Shown here: in pieces, positions 54,525 through 64,000 of the stretch
Position numbering within the stretch: position 1 is the first letter of the stretch
Layout: the number at the start of each line of letters is the position of its first letter
Source of the DNA: JAFDBW01 sp963825575
GTDB lineage: Bacteria; Desulfobacterota; Desulfuromonadia; Desulfuromonadales; BM103
Assembly: GCA_963825575.1 (NCBI GenBank)
Contig: CAWGUB010000009.1
Coordinates: 124,001-188,000 of the forward strand
Length of the DNA: 64,000 nucleotides
Direction: 5' to 3'
The notes under the pieces: model-generated
Seen by the model: the letters and a program-made list of their open reading frames with translations, nothing else
What the model was told of the DNA's origin: nothing
Databases searched by the model: none
Position numbers and translations under genes: made by a program

Positions 54525-57500
54525 ATGAAAATTTCTAAACGGTTCTTTGTGGTTTTGGTATGTTTTTCCTTGTTGTTTCTTTCCTCCGTCAAAGACGAAT
54601 CTCTGGCCGCCTGCGGTTCTGACCCGAATGCTGACTCGGTCAAGGTTGCCGGGTATGCCTATACCTCGACCTCCATTCAGGACGCTTATAATTACGCCAG
54701 CACGACATTGAACCTGCCCAGCTTTACCCTACAGCTGGCCGGACAGATTTTTACCGAGGATCTGGTCATTGACGACGGCGCCGTCGTGCTCGACGGCGGG
54801 TGGGACTGCTCGTTCGCGACCAAGACCTCACCCTCGAGCGTGTTCGGCACCATCACCATCAAATCTACCGGCTCACTGATTGCTACGACGAACACGGAGG
54901 CGACCCGGGTCGTCTCAACAGACCAAACTTCTTTCGATCGCGACGGGGACGGCTTCACCTCGATTGGCTCGACTTCGGGCAGCGCCGATGACTGCAACGA
55001 TAATGTTTTCGCTATCAATCCCGGAGCCGTTGAGATTTGCGATGGCCTGGACAACAACTGCGACGGTCAGGCTGACGAAGGCTTAACAGGGACAGACGCC
55101 GACGGCGACGGCTATTATGCGGAAGGCTCCTGCGCTGCCATTGCGGATGACTGCAACGATACTAATGCTGCTGTATATCCCGGAGCCGTCGAGATTCCTT
55201 ACGACGGCGTTGACCAGGACTGCAACGGAGTGGACGGCTACACTCCCTCTGAAGAAGCTTGTTTCGACTGCCATGATTGGAGATGCATATGTACAGACTC
55301 AGCCCTCCGAATACAACCTGCGCAGGCTGTCATGCCGACCAAGTGAGCAACATTCTGCCCGGACATTACGGCGATACGGTGCGGACCGCCGGCAATAACA
55401 TGGCCGCAGGCGCAATCATTGGCTGTTTCTCTTGTCATGATCAACAAAGTGGCAGAACATAATTTCGGTGCGAATGTCGTTATGCCAAAGGTCTACCCTG
55501 ACTGGGCAAGCAACACACTCACCTGCGACACCTGCCATGAGAACCGTGCCTCGCTCCATGCCACGGCGACGGCGCATAACAACCGGGTCATCGACAGCAC
55601 CTGCGCCAACTGCCATACCAGGCCCTGGCTGCAGGCACCGGCACCTTGGCCAGCGCGGCTGACGTCGACACATTGCACGGTGTGGTCCAGGTAACAGCCT
55701 GTGCCATCTGCCACAACTACAGCGGCACGCTCCTTAACAAAGCAATTGTTCTGACAGCCATTCGTCAGGGGTTGAACGGCACCCAGATCAGCTGTCTGGA
55801 TTGCCACACCGATAAGGGGACCGGCCATGGCAATTTCACTCATCCGATAGAAGTCGGCCCCGCTGACCTCTCCTATAATCCGGGCCAGCTTTGCAGCGCC
55901 TGTCACGTCGTGGCGAACTGGGCCGAGATCGAAGGCACCGAGCACAATGTCGCCACCAACGGCGCCGGTTCCTGCGCCACCTGTCATAACAGTTCACGGC
56001 AAATAGTGCAAAACGTCATCGCAGATGCTTCCAACAACGGCGGCTACCCGATCCGTTGCCTGGCCTGCCATGCGGACAAGGAACCTGACACCACACGGCG
56101 ATGTTGACCATGTGGCGCTAGGCCGCGTGACCGGCGGGACAACCTTCTGCCTTGACTGTCACGATCCGGGTACCGGCCGCCAACGCGACTGTTGATGTGA
56201 CCCATAATGGAGATTGTACGCTCTGTCACACGACCATCCCGGCCCTGCAGACTAATGTTCCGGCCGGTGGTGGCGACTGCGTGACCTGCCATAGTCCAAA
56301 CGCAAGTGTTACGTGGGAAGTGATTCATCTCACCAACCCGCCCAGCCACGCGTCCCTGGTGCAGGTTCCAGCGACGGGCTGTGCCGATTGTCACGACAAC
56401 ACGTTGGTCAGCGCCGCCGCCGAGACTCATAACGGCTGTACCAACTGCCATGACGCCGACACCGGTGCCCTGGTCGCGCTCTACGGCACCGATTTGCAGA
56501 CTTTCGCCGATGGCGGCGACTGCACCACCTGTCATACGGATACCTGGGAAGGCACCCATACGACCAATATGCCGGACCACGGCTTCCTGGTCCGGGTTGA
56601 TGCGACGAGTTGCGGCGACTGCCATGATGATACCCTGTTGGCCGATGCAGGTCTGCCGGGTGCTAATACCCACACACGGCTGTGCAACCTGTCACAACAG
56701 TGACGATGGCCGCCTCGTGACCACGAATAGCACAAACCAGCAGAGCCTCGTGACCGGCGGTAACTGTACAAGCTGTCATGGAGACTACTTTGCAAATCAC
56801 GCGCATCACAACAATCCGACCAATGATGTAAGCTACAACGCCGCGCTCGATACATCACAGACCACGCAGCAGGGCTGTGCGCATTTGTCATGATGACAAC
56901 AGCGGAGCCCTGGCCAGCTGGACCGATATCTATGTCGAGCATTTAAGCGACTGCGCCAACTGTCATTCCTATACCGGCTCGGCATCGGCGCCATTGGCTG
57001 ATGTCCAGACCGCTCTTTCCAGCGGCAGCCCGGCCACCTGCGCCACCTGTCATACCGACAAGGTCCCTGCAACCGATCACGGTGTCGATCACGTCGCATC
57101 GGGTTATGTAACGATCGAAGCCGGCTGTACGGTGTGTCATCCGGATCCGTCAACGACCTTTACGGCAGCGGCAACAACAAGGTCCATGACGGCTGTACAA
57201 CCTGTCATGACGCAACGACGAACGCGCTGATTAACCTGGCAGCAGGCCACGGCTCTGCGGATACAGGCTTCGGCAATCCAAACACCTGTACGACCTGTCA
57301 TACCGGTCGCGTCTGGACCGATCATAACATCGATCACCAAACTGCTGGCTATGTCACCCTGCACAGCGAGTGTACGAGTTGCCATGCAACGACGCTGACC
57401 GCGGGCCAGAACTTCATCAACCCGGCGGACGACGAGAAGCATAACGCCTGTACCTCTTGCCATGCGGCCGACGGCTCTCAACCGACGGGCTCCGGCGACT

Positions 57501-59246
57501 GCTCCATGTGTCATAGCGGGGTAACCGGTGACTGGAGCACGCATGCTGAGGATCATACGGCCAAGGTCACCTCGGCGACCGGTTGTGCCAGCTGTCACAG
57601 CGCAACGGTCGATTATGCGGCCTTTGTCGATCCGGCCAACAACGTGAAGCATGACGACTGTTATGTCTGCCATGACAACAGGACCAAGCTGGCCAGTGCG
57701 GCAGCCGGTGATTGTCAGCCAGTGTCATAGCGGCGTAACGGGTGACTTAGCACTCACTATGACCCAGGATCACACCGGCAAGGTCACATCAGCAACCGGT
57801 TGTTCAGCTGTCACAGCGCGACGGTCGATTACGCGAACTTTATCGATCTTGCCAATAACCTCAAGCATGACAGCTGTACCGTTTGTCATGACGCGTCAAC
57901 GAATGCTCCTGTTGCCAGCGGCTGGTGATTGTAGCCAGTGTCACAGTGCGGTAACGGGCGACTTTACGACCCATATAAGCCAGGATCATACGACCGCGGT
58001 TACGCTGCAGGCTGAATGTACTGGTTGTCATGATGTCACTGTTGCTGCTCCGTTTACCGACGCAGCGGACGTCAAGAAACATGACAGCTGTACCAGCTGC
58101 CATAACGCAACAACGAATGCTCCAGCAGCATCCGCTGGCAACTGTGCGCAGTGTCATACGCCTAACTACTTCGACAGCCATACGCATAGTCACACTGTGG
58201 CACTGGGGACAGGAGATCTGTCTAACGGCACGTCTTGTGGCGTCTGCCATGTCGTGTCGAACTGGACGCAAATTAATGGCACCGAGCACAATGTCGCCAC
58301 CAACGGTGCCGGTTCCTGTGCGACCTGTCATAACAGCACCAGACGCAGAGGTTGTCAACGCCATCGACACCGGCGCTAATCCGACCAACTGCCTCGATTG
58401 CCATACGGACAAAATGGCAGCTCATGGCAGCGTCGACCATGTGGCAAATAACCTGGTTACTTTGACCAGCCCGTGTACGGATTGTCACGACCCGGGTTCA
58501 GCCGCCAATGCGACGGTTGAGGTCACCCATGGAAACAATTGCAACCTCTGTCACACCGCCAGCATCCCTGACCTGCAGACTGGTCTTTCGGCGGGCACCT
58601 GTGCCACCTGTCACGGTGGCAACGTTCAAACCGCGCACCCGAACTGTACCACCTGCCACGGTGAGCCGCCATCAGGCACCACTGCTCCGAACAGAGACCG
58701 GGCTCACTCCGAGCACGCCGTACTCGGCTTCGGTTCGGTCACCCCGAGTTGTGCCGCCTGCCACAATGGGGCAAACCATTACAACGGCAGCACCCAGGTC
58801 GAGTCATTTCGACCAGCTTCGAGCGATGAGAATGCACTGGCACACCAAGCTTCAGTAGCAGCACCTGCTCCAACACCCGTTGCCACGGTGGTCAGACTAC
58901 GCCTATCTGGACGACTGGTACGCTCGATGTCAACGCGCAGTGTACCTCCTGCCATGCTACGGACCACGGGCAGTACAACGGCTACTACTCTGGAGAGCAT
59001 AGAAAACATGTACAAGAAGAAAATATGGCATGTGTGGAATGCCATAGCGTCTCGAAACTGGCGAATGGAAGTGGTGGAAATACGCACTTCAGTAACCTGC
59101 AGACGACGACTTTCGAACTTCATCCGGGACTAACCGTTGGCGGCTCCGACCTGTCCCCACCCAGAAACCTTAACTGGAACAACTCGAGCAATACATGTAA
59201 TTTAAGGTGCCATGGCAAAAACCATGACAGTGGTGACAATTGGTAA
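54525..59246 (+). pseudogene. Large MopE-repeat/multihaem cytochrome gene, many frameshifts
   Basis: Reading across frames gives one ~1570-codon secreted protein. Signal peptide (MKISKRFFVVLVCFSLLFLS), a beta-rich domain (about residues 38-130), two MopE-like metal-binding repeats (DDCNDNVFAINPGAVEIC, DNNCDGQADEG, then DDCNDTNAAVYPGAVEI), then more than 40 CxxCH sites spaced 30-50 residues apart, a CX4CH/CxxCH unit of the Geobacter type (STCSNTRCHGG) near 58870, and a C-terminus NTCNLRCHGKNHDSG. At least ten frame changes are visible, for example near 55277, 55435, 55640, 56093, 56150, 56690, 56885, 57170, 57712, 57810 and 57925. Extra single C or G bases in repeat units explain several. Long outer-surface electron conduit if intact. 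Confidence 0.75.
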
Positions 59247-59262
59247 ACCAACTACAATCTTT

Positions 59263-59336
59263 GACGGCCTTGTCTGCAAGGCCGTCAACCTAACAAGCTC
59301 ATGAAGAATGGCCCGTCCGCTCTGGACGGGCCATTC
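59263..59336 (+). terminator. Two consecutive hairpins after the large cytochrome
   Basis: GACGGCCTTG/CAAGGCCGTC (10 bp, loop TCTG) at 59263-59286, then GAATGGCCCGTCC/GGACGGGCCATTC (13 bp) at 59306-59336. The second has no T tract and the repeat element starts at its 3' edge; a variant of this hairpin recurs at 59978-60008. Confidence 0.6.
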
Positions 59337-59974
59337 CAGATTGTTGTCAAACTCCGCACGTGATGCGGGTTTTTTTTCTGCCTGGCAGGTGGAGTTTCTG
59401 TGAAGCTTAGGGCGACAGGTGGTTAATCTGTTGCCCTTTGCTATTGTATTCTGGAATTCAAAGGCAAAAGCAGAACCTCGGGGGTTGCGCCCCCCGACTG
59501 CGCCTTACTCTTTTGCTGGCCCAAAAGAGTAAGCAGAAAAGGGCCTGCGCTGCGCTGGGCATGTCTGGCACGTCAAGGCGGTAACCTCAAATCAGGTTGT
59601 TCATATTGATCGAGAGCCCAGGTTTCCCCCGCAGGTGACGAGGCTCTTGAGAGCCTCTCCTTTTGTGGAGGGTTGCAACGGTCATTATGTTTTCAGGCTT
59701 GTCCCCTGGAAGTCACACTGCAAGGAAGGCCCCCTGTAACGGGCCGGCTTATTAAGCTCCGTCGTTATTGAATGTCTCAGAAATCCGGCAAAGGAGATGC
59801 CCTCCGCAAGGAGTAAAGGCGTTTTTGCTTACTTTTGTTGCCGCATGGACAAAAGTATGGCGTCTGGCGGGACGCGACCCGCCGGTTTTATCTTAAAGAA
59901 TCAAGAAAGAGTGCAACACATTAACAATCTGTTGCACTTTCTATCATAAAGTCTGGCAGAACTTTGTCAGCAGA
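59334..59974. repeat. Mosaic non-coding repeat element, copy 2
   Basis: Same family as 6118-6756. Boundary hairpins at 59410-59436 and 59911-59937. In the second the stem is GTGCAAC/GTTGCAC instead of GGGCAAC/GTTGCCC, a paired change that preserves base pairing. Outer flanks AACTCCGCACGTGATGCGG (left) and ACTTTGTCAGCAG (right) are in the same order as copy 1, but the core between the hairpins is in the opposite direction. Core hairpins ACTCTTTTG/CAAAAGAGT (near 59520) and ACTTTTGT/ACAAAAGT (near 59840) are kept. No protein is supported. Confidence 0.85.
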
Positions 59975-59977
59975 CTG

Positions 59978-60008
59978 GAATGGCCCGTCCATAGCGAACG
60001 GGCCATTC
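59978..60008. repeat. Second copy of the GAATGGCCCGT hairpin
   Basis: GAATGGCCCGT and ACGGGCCATTC (11 bp) repeat the stem seen at 59306-59336, so the element copy 2 is bracketed by the same hairpin on both sides. Confidence 0.6.
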
Positions 60009-60315
60009 TTATATGGCTGCCCCTTCTCCGTGATATCACCATAGACTTTTCTCAGCATCAAGCAAAACGACCATATGTTTTATGCTCGTCCCTCACGGCT
60101 GATCTATACCTGACTATAAAAGTTTATCTCTTCTGTTTTTTTGGAGAAAGATTCTATATTAAATTCCGGATGCTTACTCTGCCGTTGCGAGAAGCCTGTG
60201 AGCTACACCCAGGATAACTTCGTATTTTCAGATAGTTATGGCATTAATATTGCATTAAAACCCACTCATCACTTGAGCTGCCTTTTTGGAAGAATAACTT
60301 ATAAAACATCGAACA

Positions 60316-60400
60316 AACTTTTCCGCAGAAGGCAACCCTGTAGAAATGCAGGAGCGCAAAACCTAGGGTCCCAAGTGGATCGCCTGGTTACCGAAGAGTT
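60316..60400 (+). promoter_or_regulatory. GEMM-I (c-di-GMP class I) riboswitch aptamer
   Basis: The aptamer closes with AACTTTTC (60316-60323) and GAAGAGTT (60393-60400). Diagnostic pieces follow in order: AAGGCAACC, a stem with GAAA tetraloop (CCTGTA/TGCAGG), GGAGCGCAAAACC, the P3 arm CCTAGGGTCC...GGATCGCCTGG, and GGTTACCG. These match the GEMM consensus. Just before CAA the bases are GG, which I take to indicate the c-di-GMP form rather than the cGAMP (GEMM-Ib) variant, but this needs an alignment. It lies 97 nt before the cytochrome start. Confidence 0.88.
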
Positions 60401-60472
60401 CATACTTCGGTATTCTCTGGGGGTGGGGATGAAACACAACCACCTTCGTACCGAAGGTGGTGTTTTGTTTTG
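60401..60472 (+). terminator. Riboswitch expression platform with terminator
   Basis: Terminator stem ACCACCTTCG/CGAAGGTGGT (60439-60461) with T-rich tail. CTTCGGTA (60405-60412) can pair with either of two identical TACCGAAG segments, one inside the aptamer (60389-60396) and one inside the terminator (60449-60456). Ligand binding would occupy the first through P1, leave CTTCGGTA to break the terminator, and so switch the gene on. Confidence 0.8.
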
Positions 60473-60496
60473 AGTGAATCTACGGGGAGTGATGGC

Positions 60497-61620
60497 GTGA
60501 AAATTTATCAAAGGTTCTTATTGGTTTTAACATGTTTCTGCATGCTGTTTCTTTCCTTTGCCAAGGACGAATCCCTGGCAGCATGCACTTCCGAGCCGGT
60601 TTCGGTAAAGGTCGCAGGGCATTCCTACACTTCAACATCCATTCAGGATGCGTATAATTATGCCAGTAATACTCTGGGCTGGTCCAGCTTTACGCTTCTG
60701 CTTGCGGGAGAAATCTTCACTGAGAACTTGACTCCTCAACGGCGGCGCCGTAATTCTCGATGGTGGCTACGACAGCTCTTTTACAAGCAAGACCTCGACC
60801 TCAAGTGTGCTCGGCACCATCACCATCTCGACCGGTTCACTCATCGTGGCAGCGGGGCACGGAGGCTTGCAGTGGTGTCAACCGACCAATGTGCTTTTGA
60901 CCGCGACGCGGACGGTTACACCTCGCACCGGCTCCTGCACGGGCACTGCTGACGACTGCAATGATAATGATTTCGACATCAATCCCGGATGCCATTGAAG
61001 TTTGCGATGGCATTGATAATAACTGCAACGGCCAGATTGATGAAGGGGCGATCGGGATCGACGCTGACGGCGACGGCTATTACGCGATCGGCTCATGCGG
61101 CACCAGCGGAGACGACTGTAATGACAACATGCCAGCATCAACCCCGGCGCGGTGGAGATTGCCTACGACGGCATTGACCAGGACTGTAACGGACGGACCT
61201 GCGGTTTGCCGAGGACAATCTTCCCAATGAGAGCAACTGCGGCACTGCCATGGCATCCTGCCGAGCGAATGGGACGATGTGCATGCCGCATTCCGGCACC
61301 GAACACAACCTGCGCCGCTTGTCACGCAGCACCGGTGAGCAATATCTTGTCCGGTCACTACGGGAAAACGGTTCGAACCACCGCTCGGCAACAATATGAC
61401 CGCCGGTGCAAATCATCGTCTGCAACTCCTGCCATGACCAGATCAGTGAGGAACATAATTTCGGCGACAATGCGTCATGTCCAAGGTCTTCGCTGCCTGG
61501 GCAAACAACACCCTGAGCTGCGACACCTGTCACGAAAACCAGGCAGCGTATCATCAATCGGCCCATGACAACCGGGTCATTACGGCGATTTGTGCCGACT
61601 GTCATACCAGCGATACGAGC
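60497..61620 (+). pseudogene. Second MopE-repeat/multihaem cytochrome, frameshifted and cut short
   Basis: GTG 60497 with GGGGAG upstream; VKIYQRFLLVLTCFCMLFLS is a signal peptide almost the same as that of the gene at 54525. The rest follows that gene in order: YTSTSIQDAYNYAS, beta-rich domain, MopE-like repeats (DDCNDNDFDINPG, CDGIDNNCNGQIDEG), then CxxCH sites TTCAACHAAP, DTCHENQAAYHQ and CADCHT. Frame changes lie near 60732, 60880, 60955, 60985, 61130, 61250, 61400 and 61465. Similarity to the first copy stops at about 61612, after only a few haem sites. It is under the GEMM riboswitch. Confidence 0.75.
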
Positions 61621-61621
61621 A

Positions 61622-63018
61622 TTATCGGGCAGCCGGGCAGGCCGACGATTTCAATATTCCCGTATTGCCGGTGGTGTAGAAGATGGTGCCGTCGCTGTTC
61701 CACACGGCGGTTCCGACATTGGCGGGGGAGGTGTTGCCGCTCACCCTGGCCAGGATCGACGACTGGCCTCCGCTGCGGTCGATCTTTTTCAGTTCTTGCG
61801 CGTTGGCGAAACCGATCCATTCGCTGTCCGGCGACCAGAAGGGGATGTGGGCGCCCTCGGTGCCGGTCAACGGGCGCGCCACCATGGAGGCCAGGTCGCG
61901 CACCCATAGCTTGTTTTCGCTGACGTACAGCAGGTACTGGCCGTCGGGGGAGATCTGGGGCGCAAAGCCGAGGCTGGTCGACACGTCGCCGACATCCATC
62001 GGGATGCTGAATTTTCGCAGCGGCAGCGGGTTATCTTCACCGGTGGGCATGAGGAAGTACATGGCGGCCATCGCGGCGACCACCAGCGCTCCGGTCACGG
62101 CCCACTGCATCCACGGGTTGCGCTTGAGCAGCGGCTTCCCCTCCCGTTTCCCCGGTGTCCCCGGAGATGACCTCCTGCAGGATGATCCGCGCGTCGCCGA
62201 TATCGCGAAGCCGCTGCTTCGGATCGCGCTGCAGGCAGCGGCCGATCAGCTTCTTGACCGGCCGCGGCAAGTCGCTCGGCAGATCATCAAGGTTGATCTG
62301 CGCCTGCAGCACCGAAGCCAGGGTGTCGCTCACCGTCTCGCCGGCGAACAGCTTCCGCCCGCCCAGCATCTCGACCACGACCACGCCAAAGGCCCAGATG
62401 TCGGCTCGCTTGTCCACCTCGGTGCCGCGCGCCTGCTCGGGGCTCATGTACGCCGCGGTTCCCAGGATGACGTTGCCCATGGTCATGTTCGCCGTCAGCG
62501 TGGGGCTCATGGCCGGGTCGATCGCCGCTGCCTGTCGGATCGTCGGCCAGCGCCTTGGCCAGCCCGAAGTCCAGCACCTTCACGTGGCCATCTTCGTTGA
62601 TCTTGATGTTGGCGGGCTTCAGGTCGCGGTGGACGATGCCCTTCTCGTGCGCGGCCTCAATGGCCTCGGCCAGTTCCAGCGCGACGCGCAATCCCTCTTC
62701 CACCGGACAGCGGTCCGCCGGCCAACGTTCGGACAGGTCCGGCCCGGTGACCAGCTCCATGGCCAGGGCGTAGCGGTCGCCCTCGGATTCCAGTCCGTAG
62801 ATGCCCGCGATCCCGTGGTGATTCAGCGCGGCCAGCACCTGCGCCTCGCGCCGGAAACGGGCCAGGCGTTCGGGATCCTGGGCCACCGTGTCGGGCAGCA
62901 TCTTCAGCGCCACGTCGCGGTTCAGTTTGCTGTCGGTGGCGCGGAAGACCTCACCCATGCCGCCGGCGCCGATCTTTTCGGTGACCTTGTAGTGGGCGAA
63001 CGAGCGGCAGGATGTCAT
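61622..63018 (-). pseudogene. Ser/Thr protein kinase with PD40 repeats, frameshifted and truncated
   Basis: ATG 63018 with AGGAGT upstream. Frame 1: HYKVTEKIGAGGMGEVFRA (P-loop), DVALKMLP (lysine), GIVHRDLKPANIKI (catalytic loop), VKVLDFGLAKAL (DFG). Frame 2, from about 62530: GTAAYMSPEQARG, DKRADIWAFGVVVVEML, IGRCLQRDPKQRLRDI. Frame 3, from about 62145: a membrane helix MQWAVTGALVVAAMAAMYF, then beta-propeller repeats (APQISPDGQYLLYVSEN, PFWSPDSEWIGFA). It ends at about 61645, where the cytochrome begins. Typical of Acidobacteriota-like and other soil bacteria, and GC-richer than the rest of the window. Confidence 0.78.
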
Positions 63019-63381
63019 CGGGGACTCCTGTGGGCAGCGTGATCTGCTATGATTCAGGATTCGTAGATTCTGGATATCATAATCGAAAATGGACAAGTTT
63101 GCTCCCCATAGTTTGAATGGGCCCCCGGAGGCCCCTAGGAGAGGTCTCACATGCTGGTTGACGGATTGGTCAAAAAATCATATCTTCATACCCTTTAACG
63201 AGTTCAGGCGTCCACGGCCCCGCGCACTGGGCCGGGTGTGGATCATCCGGAATCCGGATAAATTGTGTGTGGGGCCGGCGCGCGATCGGAAGCTTATCGC
63301 CTGGGCGACCCAAGAGCGATTTACGTCCCCCCTTTCTCGACGAATGGCTGGCGGGATTTCTGACGGAGGTACAACCAACCC
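63019..63381. other. Divergent intergenic region, no gene recognised
   Basis: 363 nt between the kinase and the small membrane protein. Short overlapping frames exist on both strands without domain or ribosome-site support. Confidence 0.4.
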
Positions 63382-63633
63382 ATGCTACTCATCCTGCGTT
63401 TGTTGATGTTCGCGGTCCTGGCCCTCGTTCTGTGGAAGGTCGTGGTGCTCGTACTGCGGTTCGCCAAAAAACCGAAATTTGATTTAAAGTGCACAACCTG
63501 CCGTCACTGCGAAATAATCGACCAGGACGGGGTGATGTGCCGCTTCGGCGATTCTGTCACCTTGAAGACCCTGGCCCACGTCAACATGTGCCAGGATTTC
63601 GAAATCGATGCGCGGCCCTCGCGGCAGCGCTGA
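63382..63633 (+). CDS. Small membrane protein with Cys cluster
   Basis: 83 residues. One membrane helix (about residues 3-26, LLILRLLMFAVLALVLWKVV), then a cytosolic or periplasmic tail with CTTCRHC (residues 37-43), MCRFG and MCQDFE, five cysteines in all, which could bind zinc or a cluster. GGAGG lies 12-14 nt upstream. No family recognised. It lies before the ECF sigma factor. Confidence 0.6.
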   Translation: MLLILRLLMFAVLALVLWKVVVLVLRFAKKPKFDLKCTTCRHCEIIDQDGVMCRFGDSVTLKTLAHVNMCQDFEIDARPSRQR

Positions 63634-63874
63634 AGCGCTCTCAGGAAGATAAGGGCGAGACAACGCGTTTCACGCAGGAGGGTCCCATTTACACGCTCAG
63701 TTACCTCGGCAACCACATCCCCTGCCAATGGGTTTTCCTGATCCTGATGGCGCCCATCGGCTTAATTCCCTCTCACCGGCCGGCTGCTCAGGAAATGAGT
63801 CGTCCGGGAATCTGATTTCAAATATTTCTTGTAACCCTCGGACTGCTGCCGGGTATTCCAGGCAGGAGGCAACC

Positions 63875-64000
63875 ATGGACCAATTCGAAACCCTCTATCG
63901 ACAGCATGCATCGGCGGTTTTCCGGTTCGCCTGGGGACTGTGCGGCAATCGCAGCTGTGCCGAAGATCTCGTTTCGGAAACCTTCGTGCGCCTTCTGACG
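63875..64000 (+). CDS. ECF-type sigma factor, N-terminal part, cut by window edge
   Basis: 42 codons visible. MDQFETLYRQHASAVFRFAW then CAEDLVSETFVRLL match sigma70 region 2 of ECF factors. GGAGG is 6 nt before the ATG. The anti-sigma factor or target is outside the window. Confidence 0.8.
   Translation, partial: MDQFETLYRQHASAVFRFAWGLCGNRSCAEDLVSETFVRLLT

Noticed and set aside
60141..60473. 110-residue frame spanning the riboswitch
   Set aside because: It runs through the GEMM aptamer and terminator and has no family resemblance.

Overview
The window looks like a chromosome segment of a Desulfuromonadales/Geobacterales-type deltaproteobacterium. The evidence is the housekeeping order (TIGR03960-type radical SAM, RNase G, rplU, rpmA, obgE, proB, proA, nadD, rsfS, rlmH, dksA-like, LapB-like, gpmI, ileS, lspA), the many multihaem c-type cytochromes (including the CX4CH motif common in Geobacter), MopE-like metal-binding repeats, several c-di-GMP proteins and a GEMM riboswitch. 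All identifications rest on reading motifs by eye; no database search was run.

Layout. 1-6.1 kb: nicotinate phosphoribosyltransferase (cut by the window edge, minus strand), a CLC channel with CBS domains, a chelatase I/D pair that appears to be joined by -1 ribosomal frameshifting on an A10 run, a NUDIX hydrolase and a PilZ protein. 6.1-10.2 kb: a mosaic non-coding repeat, a periplasmic DUF4350-like protein, a ferritin-like protein, two paralogous 48-residue membrane proteins, a 31-residue CxxC protein and a small cytochrome c. 10.3-36.3 kb: the conserved housekeeping block, with two-component and c-di-GMP signalling genes, ileS-lspA-entericidin, HD-GYP and an aminotransferase. 36.4-38 kb: a second, rearranged copy of the repeat and a nine-haem cytochrome. 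38.4-50 kb: an AT-richer accessory region with a membrane-linked sugar-transfer set (DPM1-like transferase, GtrA, methyltransferase, GT-C protein), a secreted lectin/PNGase F/PDZ protein, a SUMF1-fold protein, and a minus-strand glycosyltransferase cluster broken by frameshifts. 50.6-54.1 kb: a six-haem protein, three small lipoprotein or periplasmic genes and their terminators. 54.2-61.6 kb: two duplicated MopE/multihaem cytochrome loci, both full of frameshifts, with a third copy of the repeat between them. The second locus has a GEMM (c-di-GMP class I) riboswitch with a readable terminator/antiterminator. 61.6-64 kb: a GC-rich tail carrying a truncated, frameshifted Ser/Thr kinase with beta-propeller repeats, a small Cys-rich membrane protein and the start of an ECF sigma factor. 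This tail joins the truncated cytochrome abruptly and may be foreign DNA or an assembly join.

The genes I consider most worth follow-up are the chelatase frameshift, the three hairpin-bounded repeats whose core is inverted between copies, the ligand-ON riboswitch model, and the lectin-PNGase F-PDZ fusion. Cyclic-dinucleotide themes recur (PilZ, GGDEF-like, HD-GYP, GEMM), which fits control of cytochromes and surface properties by a second messenger, but that link is inference.
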